From contig NZ_AP018498.1 in the NCBI RefSeq assembly GCF_003569745.1, positions 1,649,001 through 1,713,000 on the forward strand: a stretch of DNA of 64,000 nt, in the 5' to 3' direction. This document shows positions 52,254-62,035 of this stretch, piece by piece (within the stretch, counting starts at the first letter, position 1; every line of letters starts with the position of its first letter). The notes below the pieces were generated by a model. It made no database searches. It saw only the letters and a list, made by a program, of their open reading frames with translations, and was not told the DNA's origin. The position numbers and the translations under genes were made by a program. The stretch comes from Altererythrobacter sp. B11 (GTDB taxonomy: Bacteria; Pseudomonadota; Alphaproteobacteria; Sphingomonadales; Sphingomonadaceae).

Positions 52254-53618
52254 ATGGCATCACGCGCCGACAACATCGCGAGCAATCTGAACCTCGCCAA
52301 TTTCTCCAAGGCGACGGAGCTCAAGCAGCGCATCTGGTTTACGATCGGTGCGCTGATCGTGTTCCGCTTCCTCAGCTTCGTGCCCCTGCCGGGCGTGAAC
52401 CCGCTGATCCTGTCCACGCTCTATGACCAGACGCGCGGCGGCATCCTCGATCTGTTCAACACCTTCTCGGGCGGCAGCCTGGAGCGCATGAGCCTCATCG
52501 CGCTCGGCGTCATGCCCTATATCACCGCCTCCATCGTGGTTCAGCTGGCCGCTTCGCTCCATCCCTCGCTGATGGCGCTGAAGAAGGAAGGCGAGGCCGG
52601 CCGCAAGAAGCTCAACCAATACACGCGCTATGGCGCCGTGCTGCTGTGCGCGGTGCAGGGCTGGTTCCTCGCTTCCGGGCTCGAGGCCTATGGCGCGCAG
52701 AGCGGGCTGCAGGCAGTGGTCAACCCCGGCCTCATGTTCCGCGTCGGCGCGGTCATCAGCCTGGTGGGCGGCACGATGTTCCTGCTGTGGCTGGGCGAGC
52801 AGATCACCAGCCGCGGCATCGGCAACGGCGTGTCGCTGATCATCATGGCCGGCATCGTCGCGCAGTTCCCGACCTTCACCGCCAATATGTTCGAAGGCGG
52901 CCGCACCGGCTCGATCGGGCCGGCGGTCATCATCGGTTTCATCGCCATGGTGGTGGGGCTGGTGCTGTTCATCTGCTTCATGGAACGGGCGCAGCGTCGC
53001 TTGCTGATCCAGTATCCCAAGCGCGCCAGCCAGCGCGGCATGATGCAGGCAGACCGTTCGCACCTGCCGCTCAAGATCAACACCGCGGGCGTGATCCCGC
53101 CGATCTTTGCCAGCTCGCTGCTGCTGCTGCCGCTGACGATCAGCCAGTTCGCCGGCAATTCCGTGGCGACCGACAGCGCGACCTATGGCGTGATCCAGAC
53201 ACTCAACCAGTATCTGCAGCACGGCCAGCCGCTGTATCTTTCGCTCTATGCGATCGGCATCATCTTCTTCTGCTTCTTCTACACTGCCGTGGTGTTCAAC
53301 CCGGAGGAGACGGCGGAAAATTTGAAGAAGAACGGCGGCTTCATCCCCGGCATCCGCCCGGGCAAGCGCACTGCCGATTATCTGGATTATGTGCTGACGC
53401 GCATCACCGTGATCGGTGCGATTTACCTCACGCTGGTCTGCGTGCTGCCGGAATATATGATCGCGCAGACGGGTGTCCCGCTGTTCCTGGGCGGCACGAG
53501 CCTGCTGATCGTGGTGAACGTCACCGTGGATACGATCAGCCAGATCCAGTCGCACCTGCTGGCGCACCAGTATGGTGACCTGATAAAGAAGGCAAAACTG
53601 AAAGGCCGCCTGCGCTGA
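52254..53618 (+). CDS. secY: Protein translocase subunit SecY
   Basis: 454 residues with ten transmembrane segments, beginning MASRADNIASNLNLANFSKA. It contains the plug and pore region near RFLSFVPLPGVNPLIL and the conserved cytoplasmic loops PKRASQRGMMQADRSHLPLK and FNPEETAENLKKNGGFIPGI. SecY forms the protein-conducting channel with SecE and SecG. It is 31 bp upstream of adk. rpmJ, which often follows, is absent. Confidence 0.98.
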   Translation: MASRADNIASNLNLANFSKATELKQRIWFTIGALIVFRFLSFVPLPGVNPLILSTLYDQTRGGILDLFNTFSGGSLERMSLIALGVMPYITASIVVQLAASLHPSLMALKKEGEAGRKKLNQYTRYGAVLLCAVQGWFLASGLEAYGAQSGLQAVVNPGLMFRVGAVISLVGGTMFLLWLGEQITSRGIGNGVSLIIMAGIVAQFPTFTANMFEGGRTGSIGPAVIIGFIAMVVGLVLFICFMERAQRRLLIQYPKRASQRGMMQADRSHLPLKINTAGVIPPIFASSLLLLPLTISQFAGNSVATDSATYGVIQTLNQYLQHGQPLYLSLYAIGIIFFCFFYTAVVFNPEETAENLKKNGGFIPGIRPGKRTADYLDYVLTRITVIGAIYLTLVCVLPEYMIAQTGVPLFLGGTSLLIVVNVTVDTISQIQSHLLAHQYGDLIKKAKLKGRLR

Positions 53619-53649
53619 CGGCGCAGGACGAGCGGGGTAGGGGCACGCG

Positions 53650-54300
53650 ATGAATATCATCCTTCTGGGCCCTCCGGGCGCGGGCAAGGGCACGCAGGCG
53701 ACCAGGCTGGTGGAGCATCACGGAATGCGCCAGCTGTCGACCGGCGACATGCTGCGCGCGGCGGTGAAGGCGCAAACGCCGGTAGGCCTCAAGGCGAAGG
53801 CGATCATGGATCGGGGCGAGCTGGTCTCCGACGAGGTCGTCTCCGCGCTGATCGATGCGGAACTGACCGCGATGGGCGATCACGTGGGCGCCATCTTCGA
53901 CGGCTATCCGCGCACCGCCCCCCAGGCTGGCCAGCTGGATGAGATCCTTGCCGGGCACGGCCGCAAGCTGGATCATGTGATCGAGCTGGAAGTGGACGAG
54001 GATGCGCTGGTTGATCGCATCACCGGCCGCTTCACCTGCGCCAATTGCGGCGAGGGCTATCATGATCGCTACAAGCTGCCCGCGGTGGAGGGTGTGTGCG
54101 ATCGCTGCGGCAGCACCGAGTTCAAGCGCCGGCCCGACGACAATGAGGAAACCGTGCGCACGCGCATGGCCGAATACCGCGCCAAGACGGCGCCGATCCT
54201 GCCGATCTACGAAGCGCGCGGCATCGTATCGCGCGTCGATGGCATGGCGCCCATTGGCGAGGTGACGGCGGCGATCGAGGGAATCCTGGCAAAGCGATGA
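53650..54300 (+). CDS. adk: Adenylate kinase
   Basis: 216 residues, the long form. The P-loop GPPGAGKGT lies at residues 7-15, and QLSTGDMLRAAV, FDGYPRTAPQA and the LID domain follow. The LID carries four cysteines (CANCGEGYH ... CDRCGS), a zinc-ribbon version found in some bacteria. It catalyses 2 ADP to ATP + AMP. It is the last gene before the rpsM promoter region. Confidence 0.97.
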   Translation: MNIILLGPPGAGKGTQATRLVEHHGMRQLSTGDMLRAAVKAQTPVGLKAKAIMDRGELVSDEVVSALIDAELTAMGDHVGAIFDGYPRTAPQAGQLDEILAGHGRKLDHVIELEVDEDALVDRITGRFTCANCGEGYHDRYKLPAVEGVCDRCGSTEFKRRPDDNEETVRTRMAEYRAKTAPILPIYEARGIVSRVDGMAPIGEVTAAIEGILAKR

Positions 54301-54385
54301 GCGGCGCGGCCGATGGGCGGAGTGCGAGTTGACCGCGCTCCCGTCGCGCGCGTTCGTCTTTGTCCTACAGGGAATTTACCAGCTT

Positions 54386-54414
54386 TTGACGCGGCGCCGC
54401 AGTTGCGCTATATA
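54386..54414 (+). promoter_or_regulatory. Promoter of the rpsM-rpsK-rpoA-rplQ group
   Basis: TTGACG (54386-54391) and TATATA (54409-54414) are 17 bp apart, close to sigma-70 consensus; a TATAAT overlaps at 54411-54416 with 19-bp spacing. It starts a message with a leader of about 255 nt before rpsM. A weaker second pair, TTGACG (54481-54486) and TAAGCG (54504-54509), also 17 bp apart, lies downstream. Confidence 0.7.
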
Positions 54415-54674
54415 ATGTGCAGGATCGCATCGCCGCTCATAAGCGGGCAACGGGTTTACTCGTTTGCCTGCTTTCGCGTGTTGACGTGGCGCACGAATCG
54501 TCTTAAGCGCGCAGTTCATTCGTTCAATCGGGTATCAGTCCGGCAGGCGGCAGCCTTGGATGCGCGCCGTCCGGCCTATTGCCGTTTTATCGCGGCATTC
54601 CCATCTGGGCGGATCGAAGTCGCGATGAGATAGGGCGCCGCCGCGCGTGGCCCCTGTGGAGCATGGAGAACTAA
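54415..54674 (+). other. Long leader of the alpha operon
   Basis: About 260 nt without a credible gene: the only open frame (54313-54633) begins before the promoter and has no ribosome-binding site. Composition is less GC-rich than the surroundings. An imperfect GGGCAACG/CGTTTGCC pairing near 54445-54470 is visible. In enteric bacteria S4 represses this operon at a pseudoknot before rpsM; a similar element here is unproven. Confidence 0.5.
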
Positions 54675-55043
54675 GTGGCTCGTATTGCCGGGGTAAACAT
54701 CCCCACCAACAAGCGCGTGATTATCGCGCTCACCTATATTCACGGAATTGGTCCCGCCACCGCCAAGCAGATTGCGGACAAGCTGGGCATCGATCACTCC
54801 CGCCGCGTGCAGGATCTGAGCGACGCCGAAGTGCTGCAGATTCGCGAAGCCATCGATGCGGACCTGACCGTGGAAGGCGATCTTCGTCGTGAAACCGCGA
54901 TGAACATCAAGCGCCTGATGGACCTGGCCTGCTATCGCGGCCTGCGTCACCGCAAGGGCCTGCCGGTCCGCGGTCAGCGCACTCACACCAATGCGCGGAC
55001 CCGCAAGGGCAAGGCGAAACCGATCGCGGGCAAGAAGAAGTAA
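54675..55043 (+). CDS. rpsM: 30S ribosomal protein S13
   Basis: 122 residues from a GTG start with GGAGAA just upstream. It begins [20 protein letters not shown] and ends with the basic [20 protein letters not shown] tail that contacts P-site tRNA. It is the first gene of the alpha operon. rpsD (S4), which lies in this operon in E. coli, is not present here. Confidence 0.98.
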   Translation: MARIAGVNIPTNKRVIIALTYIHGIGPATAKQIADKLGIDHSRRVQDLSDAEVLQIREAIDADLTVEGDLRRETAMNIKRLMDLACYRGLRHRKGLPVRGQRTHTNARTRKGKAKPIAGKKK

Positions 55044-55098
55044 GCTGCCGGCCAGGCATTAGCTTCTTCTTCGACAGATTCAGGACAGGATACGAACC

Positions 55099-55488
55099 AT
55101 GGCACGCGAACCCCAGCGCCTTCGTAGGCGGGAACGCAAGAACATCTCGAGCGGCGTCGCGCATGTGAACGCCAGCTTCAACAACACCATGATCACCATC
55201 ACCGACGCGCAGGGCAATGCGATCAGCTGGTCCAGCGCGGGCATGATGGGCTTCAAGGGCAGCCGTAAGTCCACCCCCTATGCTGCGCAGGTGGCGGCGG
55301 ACGATGCCGGCAAGAAGGCCGCCGAACACGGCGTCCGCACGCTTGAAGTGGAAATCAAGGGCCCGGGTTCGGGCCGCGAGAGCGCGCTGCGCGCGCTGCA
55401 GGCGGTGGGCTTCACCATCACCTCCATCCGCGACGTGACCCCGATCCCGCACAATGGCGTGAGGCCGTCCAAGCGGCGTCGCGTCTGA
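55099..55488 (+). CDS. rpsK: 30S ribosomal protein S11
   Basis: 129 residues, [20 protein letters not shown] onward, with [20 protein letters not shown] and the C-terminal [17 protein letters not shown]11 supports the platform of the 30S subunit. The 104-bp gap to rpoA contains two hairpins. Confidence 0.98.
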   Translation: MAREPQRLRRRERKNISSGVAHVNASFNNTMITITDAQGNAISWSSAGMMGFKGSRKSTPYAAQVAADDAGKKAAEHGVRTLEVEIKGPGSGRESALRALQAVGFTITSIRDVTPIPHNGVRPSKRRRV

Positions 55489-55499
55489 TCGAACCTGCC

Positions 55500-55560
55500 G
55501 TGGCCTTCGGGCCACCCAGCAATTCGCATCGGCCGCGGCGCTTCAGCGCTTTGCGGCCGA
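55500..55560 (+). promoter_or_regulatory. Two hairpins between rpsK and rpoA
   Basis: GTGGCC-TTCG-GGCCAC (55500-55515) is a UUCG-capped stem. TCGGCCGC (55529-55536) pairs with GCGGCCGA (55553-55560) and encloses a small GCGC-TTCA-GCGC hairpin. No T-tract. They could slow ribosomes or protect the mRNA between genes. Confidence 0.5.
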
Positions 55561-55592
55561 TGTCGCCAGAAACTGACCTTTAGGGGAAGCCC

Positions 55593-56648
55593 ATGTCCGT
55601 CAATATGAAGAACTGGCAGGAACTGAAGAAGCCCACCGCGCTGGACGTCAAGGCAGGCGGCGACAAGAGCCGCAAGGCCACTTTCGTCGCCGAACCGCTC
55701 GAGCGTGGCTTTGGCCTTACTCTCGGCAACGCGCTGCGTCGCGTGCTCCTGTCCAGCCTTCAGGGTGCGGCCGTCACCTCGATCAAGATCGAGAACGTGC
55801 TGCATGAATTCTCCAGCCTCGCCGGTGTGCGCGAGGATGTGACCGATATCGTCCTGAACGTGAAGCAGATCGCGCTGAAGATGGAAGGCGAAGGCCCCAA
55901 GCGGCTGCAGCTTTCCGCCACCGGCCCGGCCGAAGTGAAGGCAGGCGATATCGCGGTGACGGGCGATATCGAGGTGATGAACAAGAGCCTCGTGATCTGC
56001 CACCTGGACGAAGGCGCGACGCTCAACATGGAGCTGATCGTGGACACGGGTAAGGGCTATGTGCCCGCGGTGCAGAACCGCCCGGTGGACGCGCCGATCG
56101 GCCTCATCCCCGTGGACTCGCTTTACTCGCCGGTCCGCCAGGTCAGCTATAAGGTCGAGAACGCCCGCGTTGGCCAGGAACTGGACTATGACAAGCTGTC
56201 CATCACGGTGGAAACCGATGGCACGGTGACGCCGGAAGACGCGGTGGCCTATGCCGCCCGCATCCTGCAGGACCAGCTGACCCTGTTCGTCCACTTCGAG
56301 GATGGCATTCCGCAGCCGACCAGCGCCATGATCGGCGTTGCTGCTCAGCCGGAAGAGAGCGACGCCAACCAGCTCAACCGCTACCTGCTCAAGAAGGTGG
56401 ACGAGCTGGAGCTGTCGGTCCGTTCGGCCAACTGCCTCAAGAACGACAACATCATCTATATCGGCGATCTGGTCCAGAAGACCGAGGCCGAGATGCTGCG
56501 CACCCCGAACTTCGGCCGCAAGTCCCTGAACGAGATCAAGGAAGTGCTGTCCAGCATGGGCCTGCGCCTCGGCATGGATATTCCTGGCTGGCCGCCGGAG
56601 AATATCGAGGAAATGGCCAAGAAGCTCGAACAGGAGCTGCTGGGCTAA
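55593..56648 (+). CDS. rpoA: RNA polymerase alpha subunit
   Basis: 351 residues. The N-terminal assembly domain includes [20 protein letters not shown], and the C-terminal domain (~residues 265-340) includes [20 protein letters not shown] and [20 protein letters not shown], the promoter UP-element contact. It starts at [20 protein letters not shown]. It lies between rpsK and rplQ. Confidence 0.98.
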   Translation: MSVNMKNWQELKKPTALDVKAGGDKSRKATFVAEPLERGFGLTLGNALRRVLLSSLQGAAVTSIKIENVLHEFSSLAGVREDVTDIVLNVKQIALKMEGEGPKRLQLSATGPAEVKAGDIAVTGDIEVMNKSLVICHLDEGATLNMELIVDTGKGYVPAVQNRPVDAPIGLIPVDSLYSPVRQVSYKVENARVGQELDYDKLSITVETDGTVTPEDAVAYAARILQDQLTLFVHFEDGIPQPTSAMIGVAAQPEESDANQLNRYLLKKVDELELSVRSANCLKNDNIIYIGDLVQKTEAEMLRTPNFGRKSLNEIKEVLSSMGLRLGMDIPGWPPENIEEMAKKLEQELLG

Positions 56649-56659
56649 GCGATTGCGTC

Positions 56660-56677
56660 GCCCGGCTTCGGCCGGGC
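56660..56677 (+). promoter_or_regulatory. UUCG hairpin between rpoA and rplQ
   Basis: GCCCGGC-TTCG-GCCGGGC, a perfect 7-bp stem with a UUCG loop, 12 bases after the rpoA stop. There is no T-tract. Such a hairpin would be very stable in mRNA. Confidence 0.5.
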
Positions 56678-56764
56678 TGACGAACCAGGGTGGAAGGCGG
56701 CGACCCAGACTGCCGCCGGGATCGGGCTACCTCATACGGGCCCCCTACGAACGGAGTAACAGAA

Positions 56765-57184
56765 ATGCGTCATGGTCTTTCCGGCCGCAAGCTGCAGCGC
56801 AAGTCCGGCCACCGCGCCGCCCTGCTGCGCAACCTAGCCGCCGCGCTGATCAAGCACGAGCAGATCACCACCACCACGCCCAAGGCGAAGGAACTGCGCC
56901 CCTATGTCGAAAAGCTGATCACGCTGGCCAAGCGTGGCGGCCTTTCCAACCGTCGCCTGGCGCACAGCCGGCTGATGGACGACGCGCAGGAGAAGAAGCT
57001 GTTCGAAGCGCTGGCCGAGCGTTACGCTGGCCGCGAGGGCGGTTATACGCGCATCATCAAGGCCGGCTACCGCGCTTCTGACGCTGCCCCCATGGCGGTG
57101 ATCGAGCTGGTCGACCGCGATGTGGAAGCCAAGGGCCAGGACAGCGGCCCGGTGATGAACGCGGACGAATACGAAGAGGCCTGA
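56765..57184 (+). CDS. rplQ: 50S ribosomal protein L17
   Basis: 139 residues from [20 protein letters not shown]; an upstream extension of 25 codons is not used. It contains the conserved [20 protein letters not shown] region and a slightly longer C-terminus than E. coli. It is the last gene of the cluster and is followed by a very strong terminator 30 bases beyond its stop. Confidence 0.98.
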   Translation: MRHGLSGRKLQRKSGHRAALLRNLAAALIKHEQITTTTPKAKELRPYVEKLITLAKRGGLSNRRLAHSRLMDDAQEKKLFEALAERYAGREGGYTRIIKAGYRASDAAPMAVIELVDRDVEAKGQDSGPVMNADEYEEA

Positions 57185-57214
57185 GCCTCCCGGTTTTCCG
57201 GTCTCCGGCAATTG

Positions 57215-57255
57215 AAAAGGCGGTTGCGATCGTTACAGTCGCAACCGCCTTTTTC
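57215..57255. terminator. Very strong bidirectional terminator after rplQ
   Basis: AAAAGGCGGTTGCGA (57215-57229) and TCGCAACCGCCTTTT (57239-57253) form a perfect 15-bp stem across a nine-base loop, with a T-run on the plus strand and, by symmetry, on the other. It closes the ribosomal cluster 16 bases before the peptidase gene start. Confidence 0.93.
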
Positions 57256-57270
57256 TTGTGCGGAGTTCCC

Positions 57271-59415
57271 ATGCGCCTGACCCTTGCCGCTGCGCTCGCA
57301 GCCACTATCGCCACACCCATGCACATTCAGGCCCAGGACATGAACGCACCCGCCTATCCCGAAACCCGCCGCGGTGACGTGGTGGAAACGCAGTTCGGCG
57401 AAGCCATCGCCGATCCCTATCGCTGGCTGGAAGAGGATGTTCGCAACAGCCCCGAAGTTGCGGACTGGGTGAAGCGCGAGAACGCCGTGACCGACGCCTA
57501 TCTGGCGAAGCTGCCCGCGCGCGCGTGGTTCCGCGAGCGGATCGGTGAGCTGTTCGATTTCGAGCGCTTCTCCACCCCGGTGAAGAAGGGCGCGCGCTAT
57601 TTCTACACGCGCAATTCCGGGCTGCAGAACCAGAGCCCGCTCTATGTTCGCGACGGACTGACCGGTGCGGAGCGGCTGCTGCTCGATCCCAACGGATGGG
57701 CTGCGGACGGAGCGACCGCGCTTTCCGGATGGACCCCGTCGCCCGATGGCAGCAAGCTGCTCTACAGCGTGCAGGATGGCGGCAGCGACTGGCGCATCCT
57801 GCGCGTGCTGGACGTCACCACCGGGGAGCCGCTGGCGGATGAGATCCGCTGGGCCAAGTTCACCGGCCTTGCCTGGGTGGGGGAGGAGGGCTTCCTCTAT
57901 TCGCGCTTCCCGGAGCCGGAGGAAGGGCAGGACTTCCAGGCGCTGAATTACAACCAGGCCGTGTATTTCCATCGCATCGGCACGCCGCAGAGCGCGGACG
58001 AGCTCGTCTATGCGACGCCGGATCATGCCGATTACATGCATGGGGCGGGCGTCACCAGCGACGGCCGCTGGGCGATCATCACCAGCTCGATCGGCACCGA
58101 TGCGCGCTATGAAGTGCATGTGATCGATCTCGCAGCGCGCGGCGAGCGCGGGTGGGCGGCGCGGCCGCTCATCACCGGCTTCGACAATGCCTGGAGCGTG
58201 GTAGACGGGATCGGTGGCCGGCTGTTCGTCGTCACCAATCAGGATGCGCCGCGCTATCGCGTGCTTTCGACCGATCTCGATGCGGCCGAGCCCGAGTGGA
58301 AGGTGATCGTGCCCGAGAAGGAGCAGCCGATCGACGGCGCCTCCATCGTCGGAAACGAGCTGATCGTCAGCTATCTCAAGGATGCGAGCTCGCTCGCGCG
58401 CGTGTTCGACCTGTCCGGGCAGGAGAAGGCGCCGATCGAGCTCGGCGGCATCGGCAGCGTTGGCGGCTTCACCGGCGAGCCCGGCGATCCGGAAACCTTC
58501 TACAGCTTCTCCAGCTTCAATCGCCCGCCGACGATCTATCGCCTCGACACGGCGAGCGGAGAGCGGACGGTGTTTGCGGAGCCGCAGCTGGCCTTCAATC
58601 CCGATGATTTCGTGGTCGAGCAGCGCTTCTACCAGTCGAAGGATGGCACGCGGGTGCCGATGTTCCTGATGCGGCGCAAGGATGTGGCGGCCAGCGGCAA
58701 GCCCGTGCCCACGCTGCTCTATGCCTATGGCGGATTCGACATTTCGCTGACGCCCAGCTTCTCTGCCGGGCGCATGGCCTGGGTGCAGGCGGGCGGCGCC
58801 TTCGCGCTCGCCAACATTCGCGGCGGCGGCGAATATGGCAAGGCGTGGCACGATGCCGGCCGCCTCGCCAACAAGCAGAACGTGTTCGACGATTTCGTCG
58901 CCGCCGGCGAGTATCTCAAGAAGGAGGGGATTACCCCGCAGGATGGGCTGGCGATCCAGGGCGGCTCCAACGGCGGGCTGCTGATCGGTGCCGTGTCCAA
59001 TCAGCGGCCCGACCTGTTCGCTGCCGGCAATGCCGCCGTGGGCGTGATGGACATGCTGCGCTTCGATCGCTGGACCGCCGGCCGCTATTGGGTGGACGAT
59101 TACGGCTATCCTTCGAAGGAGGCCGATTTCAAAGTGCTGCGCGCCTATTCGCCCTACCACAACATCAAGCAGGGGACGCCGTACCCCGCGCTGCTGGTGA
59201 CCACCGCCGACACGGATGACCGGGTGGTGCCGGGCCACAGCTTCAAATACACCGCCGCGCTGCAGGCCGCCGATCTCGGCCCCAAGCCGCAGCTGATCCG
59301 CATCGAAACCCGCGCCGGCCACGGATCGGGCAAGCCGACCGACAAGGCGATCGAGGAAGCGGCGGATATCGAGGCCTTCCTGGCCTATTGGACCGGCCTC
59401 ACGCCGAAGGACTGA
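57271..59415 (+). CDS. Secreted prolyl oligopeptidase (S9 family)
   Basis: 714 residues from the ATG at 57271 (GGAG six bases before); a TTG five codons earlier overlaps the terminator and is rejected. A signal peptide ([20 protein letters not shown]) sends it out of the cytoplasm. The beta-propeller and catalytic domain follow: Ser in [19 protein letters not shown] (~residue 569), Asp in [12 protein letters not shown] and His in [10 protein letters not shown]. It cleaves short peptides after proline. It lies only 16 bp beyond the terminator, so its promoter must overlap that region or the rplQ 3' end. Confidence 0.93.
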   Translation: MRLTLAAALAATIATPMHIQAQDMNAPAYPETRRGDVVETQFGEAIADPYRWLEEDVRNSPEVADWVKRENAVTDAYLAKLPARAWFRERIGELFDFERFSTPVKKGARYFYTRNSGLQNQSPLYVRDGLTGAERLLLDPNGWAADGATALSGWTPSPDGSKLLYSVQDGGSDWRILRVLDVTTGEPLADEIRWAKFTGLAWVGEEGFLYSRFPEPEEGQDFQALNYNQAVYFHRIGTPQSADELVYATPDHADYMHGAGVTSDGRWAIITSSIGTDARYEVHVIDLAARGERGWAARPLITGFDNAWSVVDGIGGRLFVVTNQDAPRYRVLSTDLDAAEPEWKVIVPEKEQPIDGASIVGNELIVSYLKDASSLARVFDLSGQEKAPIELGGIGSVGGFTGEPGDPETFYSFSSFNRPPTIYRLDTASGERTVFAEPQLAFNPDDFVVEQRFYQSKDGTRVPMFLMRRKDVAASGKPVPTLLYAYGGFDISLTPSFSAGRMAWVQAGGAFALANIRGGGEYGKAWHDAGRLANKQNVFDDFVAAGEYLKKEGITPQDGLAIQGGSNGGLLIGAVSNQRPDLFAAGNAAVGVMDMLRFDRWTAGRYWVDDYGYPSKEADFKVLRAYSPYHNIKQGTPYPALLVTTADTDDRVVPGHSFKYTAALQAADLGPKPQLIRIETRAGHGSGKPTDKAIEEAADIEAFLAYWTGLTPKD

Positions 59416-59539
59416 ATGTTCATAAATGTCGCTGTTTTGCTGAATATCGGCTGACATCCCAGTTCAGCCTCCCGGTATGCCGCGCCGCCTATTTTCCTTC
59501 TGCCGGGCACGATTTGCCCGCCCGGCGAAGGAGGTAGCG

Positions 59540-60100
59540 ATGAACAGGATTTCCAGAGGGCTGATCGGCACAGTGGCGGCGGGGGCGGTGGCCATCACCT
59601 CTGCCAGCCCGGCATTCGCCCGCGAGCGGCGCTATGACCATGACGACGGCATCGACGCGGGCGACGTGATCGCGGGCGCGCTGATTATCGGCGGCATTGC
59701 CGCGGTGGCGGCGGCAGCCAGCAACAATCGCGACCGGCGCGATTATCGGGATTACCGCGATGGCCGCGGCTATCGCGACAGCCCGCGCAGCGCGGTGGAG
59801 CAGTGCGTCTATGCGGCGGAGCGGACCGCCAGCCGCTATTCCTATGGCGGACGCGCGAAAGTGACCGACATCCGTGACATCGACCGCCGGCGCGATGGCT
59901 ATCGCGTGAAAGGCCGCATCGCGGTGAACACCCACGGCCGCGACTGGCGCGTGGGAGACAACCGCTATGGCCGGGGCTGGAACAATGATTATCGCGGATG
60001 GAACGATCGCTATCGCGGCTATGATGCCGGCAGTTTCACCTGCCGCGTCGAATATGGCAGGGTGGTCGATATCGATTACAGCGGTATCCGCGGATTATGA
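59540..60100 (+). CDS. Secreted glycine-zipper-like protein of unknown function
   Basis: 186 residues from an ATG with AGGAGGT nearby. A signal peptide (ends SPAFA) is followed by IDAGDVIAGALIIGGIAAVA, a hydrophobic Gly/Ala segment, then an Asp/Arg/Tyr-rich stretch (DRRDYRDYRDGRGYRD). The last ~100 residues have one Cys pair and GYRVKGRIAVNTHGRDWR. No family is recognised. It is paralogous to the next gene (IDGGDIVAGILAIGG matches). Both are probably envelope proteins. Confidence 0.8.
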   Translation: MNRISRGLIGTVAAGAVAITSASPAFARERRYDHDDGIDAGDVIAGALIIGGIAAVAAAASNNRDRRDYRDYRDGRGYRDSPRSAVEQCVYAAERTASRYSYGGRAKVTDIRDIDRRRDGYRVKGRIAVNTHGRDWRVGDNRYGRGWNNDYRGWNDRYRGYDAGSFTCRVEYGRVVDIDYSGIRGL

Positions 60101-60202
60101 CCCGGCGCGGGCCGGAGAAGGCAAGGCAGGGCGGGGCCGGTTCAGCGGCCGGCAACCCTCCAATGCCTATTCTCCGGCCCCTTCATGCTAGGATTTTGGC
60201 GA

Positions 60203-60940
60203 ATGGCTTTGAAAGATAGCCGCCTGTGCGCCGCCAGTGCCGTGGCCGCCGCCATCTCGCTGGTGGCAACGCCGGCGGCAGCGGTGGATCTGCGCCATGG
60301 CTTCGCGCACGCCGCGGTTCGGCCTTACGATCCCGATGCCGGCAATGTGGCGCACCGTGGCTATCGCCGCCATCACGATGGCGGCGGGATCGATGGCGGC
60401 GATATCGTGGCGGGCATACTGGCCATCGGCGGAATCGCGCTGCTGGCAAGCGCGGCGAGCAACGACCGGGATCGCCGCGCGGAGCCGCCGCCGCCGCCAC
60501 CTCGCATGCGCTATCCGCAGGGCGAAGCCTATCCCGCGCCCGGCGCCTATCGCAGCGTGGGGGGCGGCACCGGTGCGATGGACCGGGCAGTGAGCGCCTG
60601 CCTCGGCGAGATGGACCGGCGCGGCGAGGCGGTGGATGCCGTGGAAAACGCCTCGCGCACGCCGGAAGGCTGGAACGTGGCCGGCACGCTGCGGAACGGC
60701 AGCGATTTCTCCTGCTGGCTGGACGATCAGGGGAGGATCGCCGACGTCTCGCTGGGCGAACCCACCGATCACGGCGGCTATGCACCCGCCGCTCCCGCGC
60801 GCGGCGAAGACAACCAGTGGAGCGACGATTACTACAACCGGGCGCGCGCCAATCTGCGCTATTCCACGCCCGATGTCGGCGGCCCGGCGGATGGAAATGT
60901 GGATGGCGACCTTGCCCCGGAAGGCGGCAGCGCTTGGTAG
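60203..60940 (+). CDS. Secreted glycine-zipper-like protein, paralogue of the previous gene
   Basis: 245 residues from the ATG at 60203; an ATG six codons upstream is also possible. A signal peptide ends ATPAAAV. The hydrophobic block IDGGDIVAGILAIGGIALLA, then ASNDRDRR, matches the preceding protein, and a second shared region includes AVSACLGEMDRRGEAVDAVE. A proline-rich linker (PPPPPP) and an acidic C-terminal tail are special to this copy. No function is known. It converges with the TRIC-type gene (one base between them). Confidence 0.8.
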   Translation: MALKDSRLCAASAVAAAISLVATPAAAVDLRHGFAHAAVRPYDPDAGNVAHRGYRRHHDGGGIDGGDIVAGILAIGGIALLASAASNDRDRRAEPPPPPPRMRYPQGEAYPAPGAYRSVGGGTGAMDRAVSACLGEMDRRGEAVDAVENASRTPEGWNVAGTLRNGSDFSCWLDDQGRIADVSLGEPTDHGGYAPAAPARGEDNQWSDDYYNRARANLRYSTPDVGGPADGNVDGDLAPEGGSAW

Positions 60941-60941
60941 C

Positions 60942-61565
60942 CTAGCGTTCGCGCGAATAGGCGGGCAGTTCGATGGTCCAGATCATCGCCGCGCCGCGCA
61001 GGGCGAAGCCCGCCAGCGCGGCGACGCCCCACACTGGGGCCAGCGGTAGCCCCGCGGCGGTTCCCGCCACGCAGACCATGGCCGACAGCGCGGCGGCGGT
61101 GACATAGATTTCCGGCCGCATCAGGATGGAGGGCACGCCCGCGACCACGTCGCGGATCACCCCGCCCGCGCAGCCGGTAATCACGCCCAGCACCGCCGCG
61201 GGCAGCGGAGCCACGCCGAAGGCCAGCGCCTTGGCCGTGCCCAGCACTGCGAACACCGCCAGGCCGGCTGCATCGGCCCATTCCAGCAACTGGCCTTCCC
61301 ACCAGCGGCGCGGTGTGAACCAGGCGACCAGCGCGGCGGAAAAGATCACCAGCGCCACCCAGCCATCGCGCAGCCAGAAGGCCGGCACCCCGACCAGCAG
61401 ATCCCGGATGCTGCCGCCGCCCACGCCGGTGATCAGCGCGAAGAAGGCCATGGTGACGAAGGTCTGCCGCAGCCGCGCCGCTACCAGCGCGCCGCTCAGC
61501 GCGAATACGGCGGTGCCGCCAAGGTCGAGCAGCGGGGGCAGGGCGGGGGCGGCGGCAGGAAACAT
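60942..61565 (-). CDS. TRIC/YicG-family membrane protein
   Basis: 207 residues with about seven hydrophobic helices. Two similar halves each contain a glycine-rich loop followed by IRD: GVGGGSIRDLLVGVPAFWLR and GCAGGVIRDVVAGVPSIL. This internal duplication is the hallmark of the YicG/UPF0126 group, now related to trimeric intracellular cation channels (TRIC). It probably conducts K+ or another monovalent cation. It is downstream of the VOC gene on the same strand, with a 44-bp gap. Confidence 0.85.
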   Translation of the reverse strand: MFPAAAPALPPLLDLGGTAVFALSGALVAARLRQTFVTMAFFALITGVGGGSIRDLLVGVPAFWLRDGWVALVIFSAALVAWFTPRRWWEGQLLEWADAAGLAVFAVLGTAKALAFGVAPLPAAVLGVITGCAGGVIRDVVAGVPSILMRPEIYVTAAALSAMVCVAGTAAGLPLAPVWGVAALAGFALRGAAMIWTIELPAYSRER

Positions 61566-61609
61566 GATCCGCGCGCCATAATCTCAAGCGCGGCGGCTTT
61601 CCACCGCGA

Positions 61610-62035
61610 TCAGTCTGTGGCGAACAACTGCCCCAGATCGGCGAAGGCCTTCATCTCGATCGCATTGCCGCTGGGATCGCGGAAGAACATGGTCGCCTGT
61701 TCGCCCGGCTGCCCGGCAAAGCGGACATGCGGCTCAATCGCGAAATCCAAGCCCGCCGCGCGCAGCCGGTCCGCCAGTGCCTGCCAATCCTCCATGGTGA
61801 GGACGATGCCGAAATGGGGCACCGGCACGTCATGCCCGTCCACCGGATTGGATGCGGCATCGCCCGCGCCCTCCGCCAGATGGGCCACGATCTGGTGGCC
61901 GTAGAAATCGAAATCGATCCATTCGGCGCTGCTGCGCCCTTCGGGGCAACCCATCACTTCGCCCCAGAAGGCGCGTGCCTCTGCCAGGTCGCGCACCGGA
62001 AAGGCGAGGTGGAAGGGGCGGAGGCTGCTGGTCAT
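61610..62035 (-). CDS. VOC-superfamily (glyoxalase-fold) protein
   Basis: 141 residues in a single VOC domain: [20 protein letters not shown] at the start and [16 protein letters not shown] at the end, the latter carrying the metal-ligand Glu. A His in PHFGIV and a second His at the N-terminus complete a plausible metal site. Related proteins include dioxygenases and glyoxalases; the substrate is not known. The start overlaps the preceding membrane gene by four bases (ATGA). Confidence 0.83.
   Translation of the reverse strand: MTSSLRPFHLAFPVRDLAEARAFWGEVMGCPEGRSSAEWIDFDFYGHQIVAHLAEGAGDAASNPVDGHDVPVPHFGIVLTMEDWQALADRLRAAGLDFAIEPHVRFAGQPGEQATMFFRDPSGNAIEMKAFADLGQLFATD

Noticed and set aside
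54313-54633. 106-codon plus-strand frame before rpsM
   Set aside because: It spans the rpsM promoter and leader, has no ribosome-binding site and no family similarity.
57067-59457. 796-codon minus-strand frame opposite the prolyl oligopeptidase
   Set aside because: Antisense shadow that also crosses the rplQ terminator.
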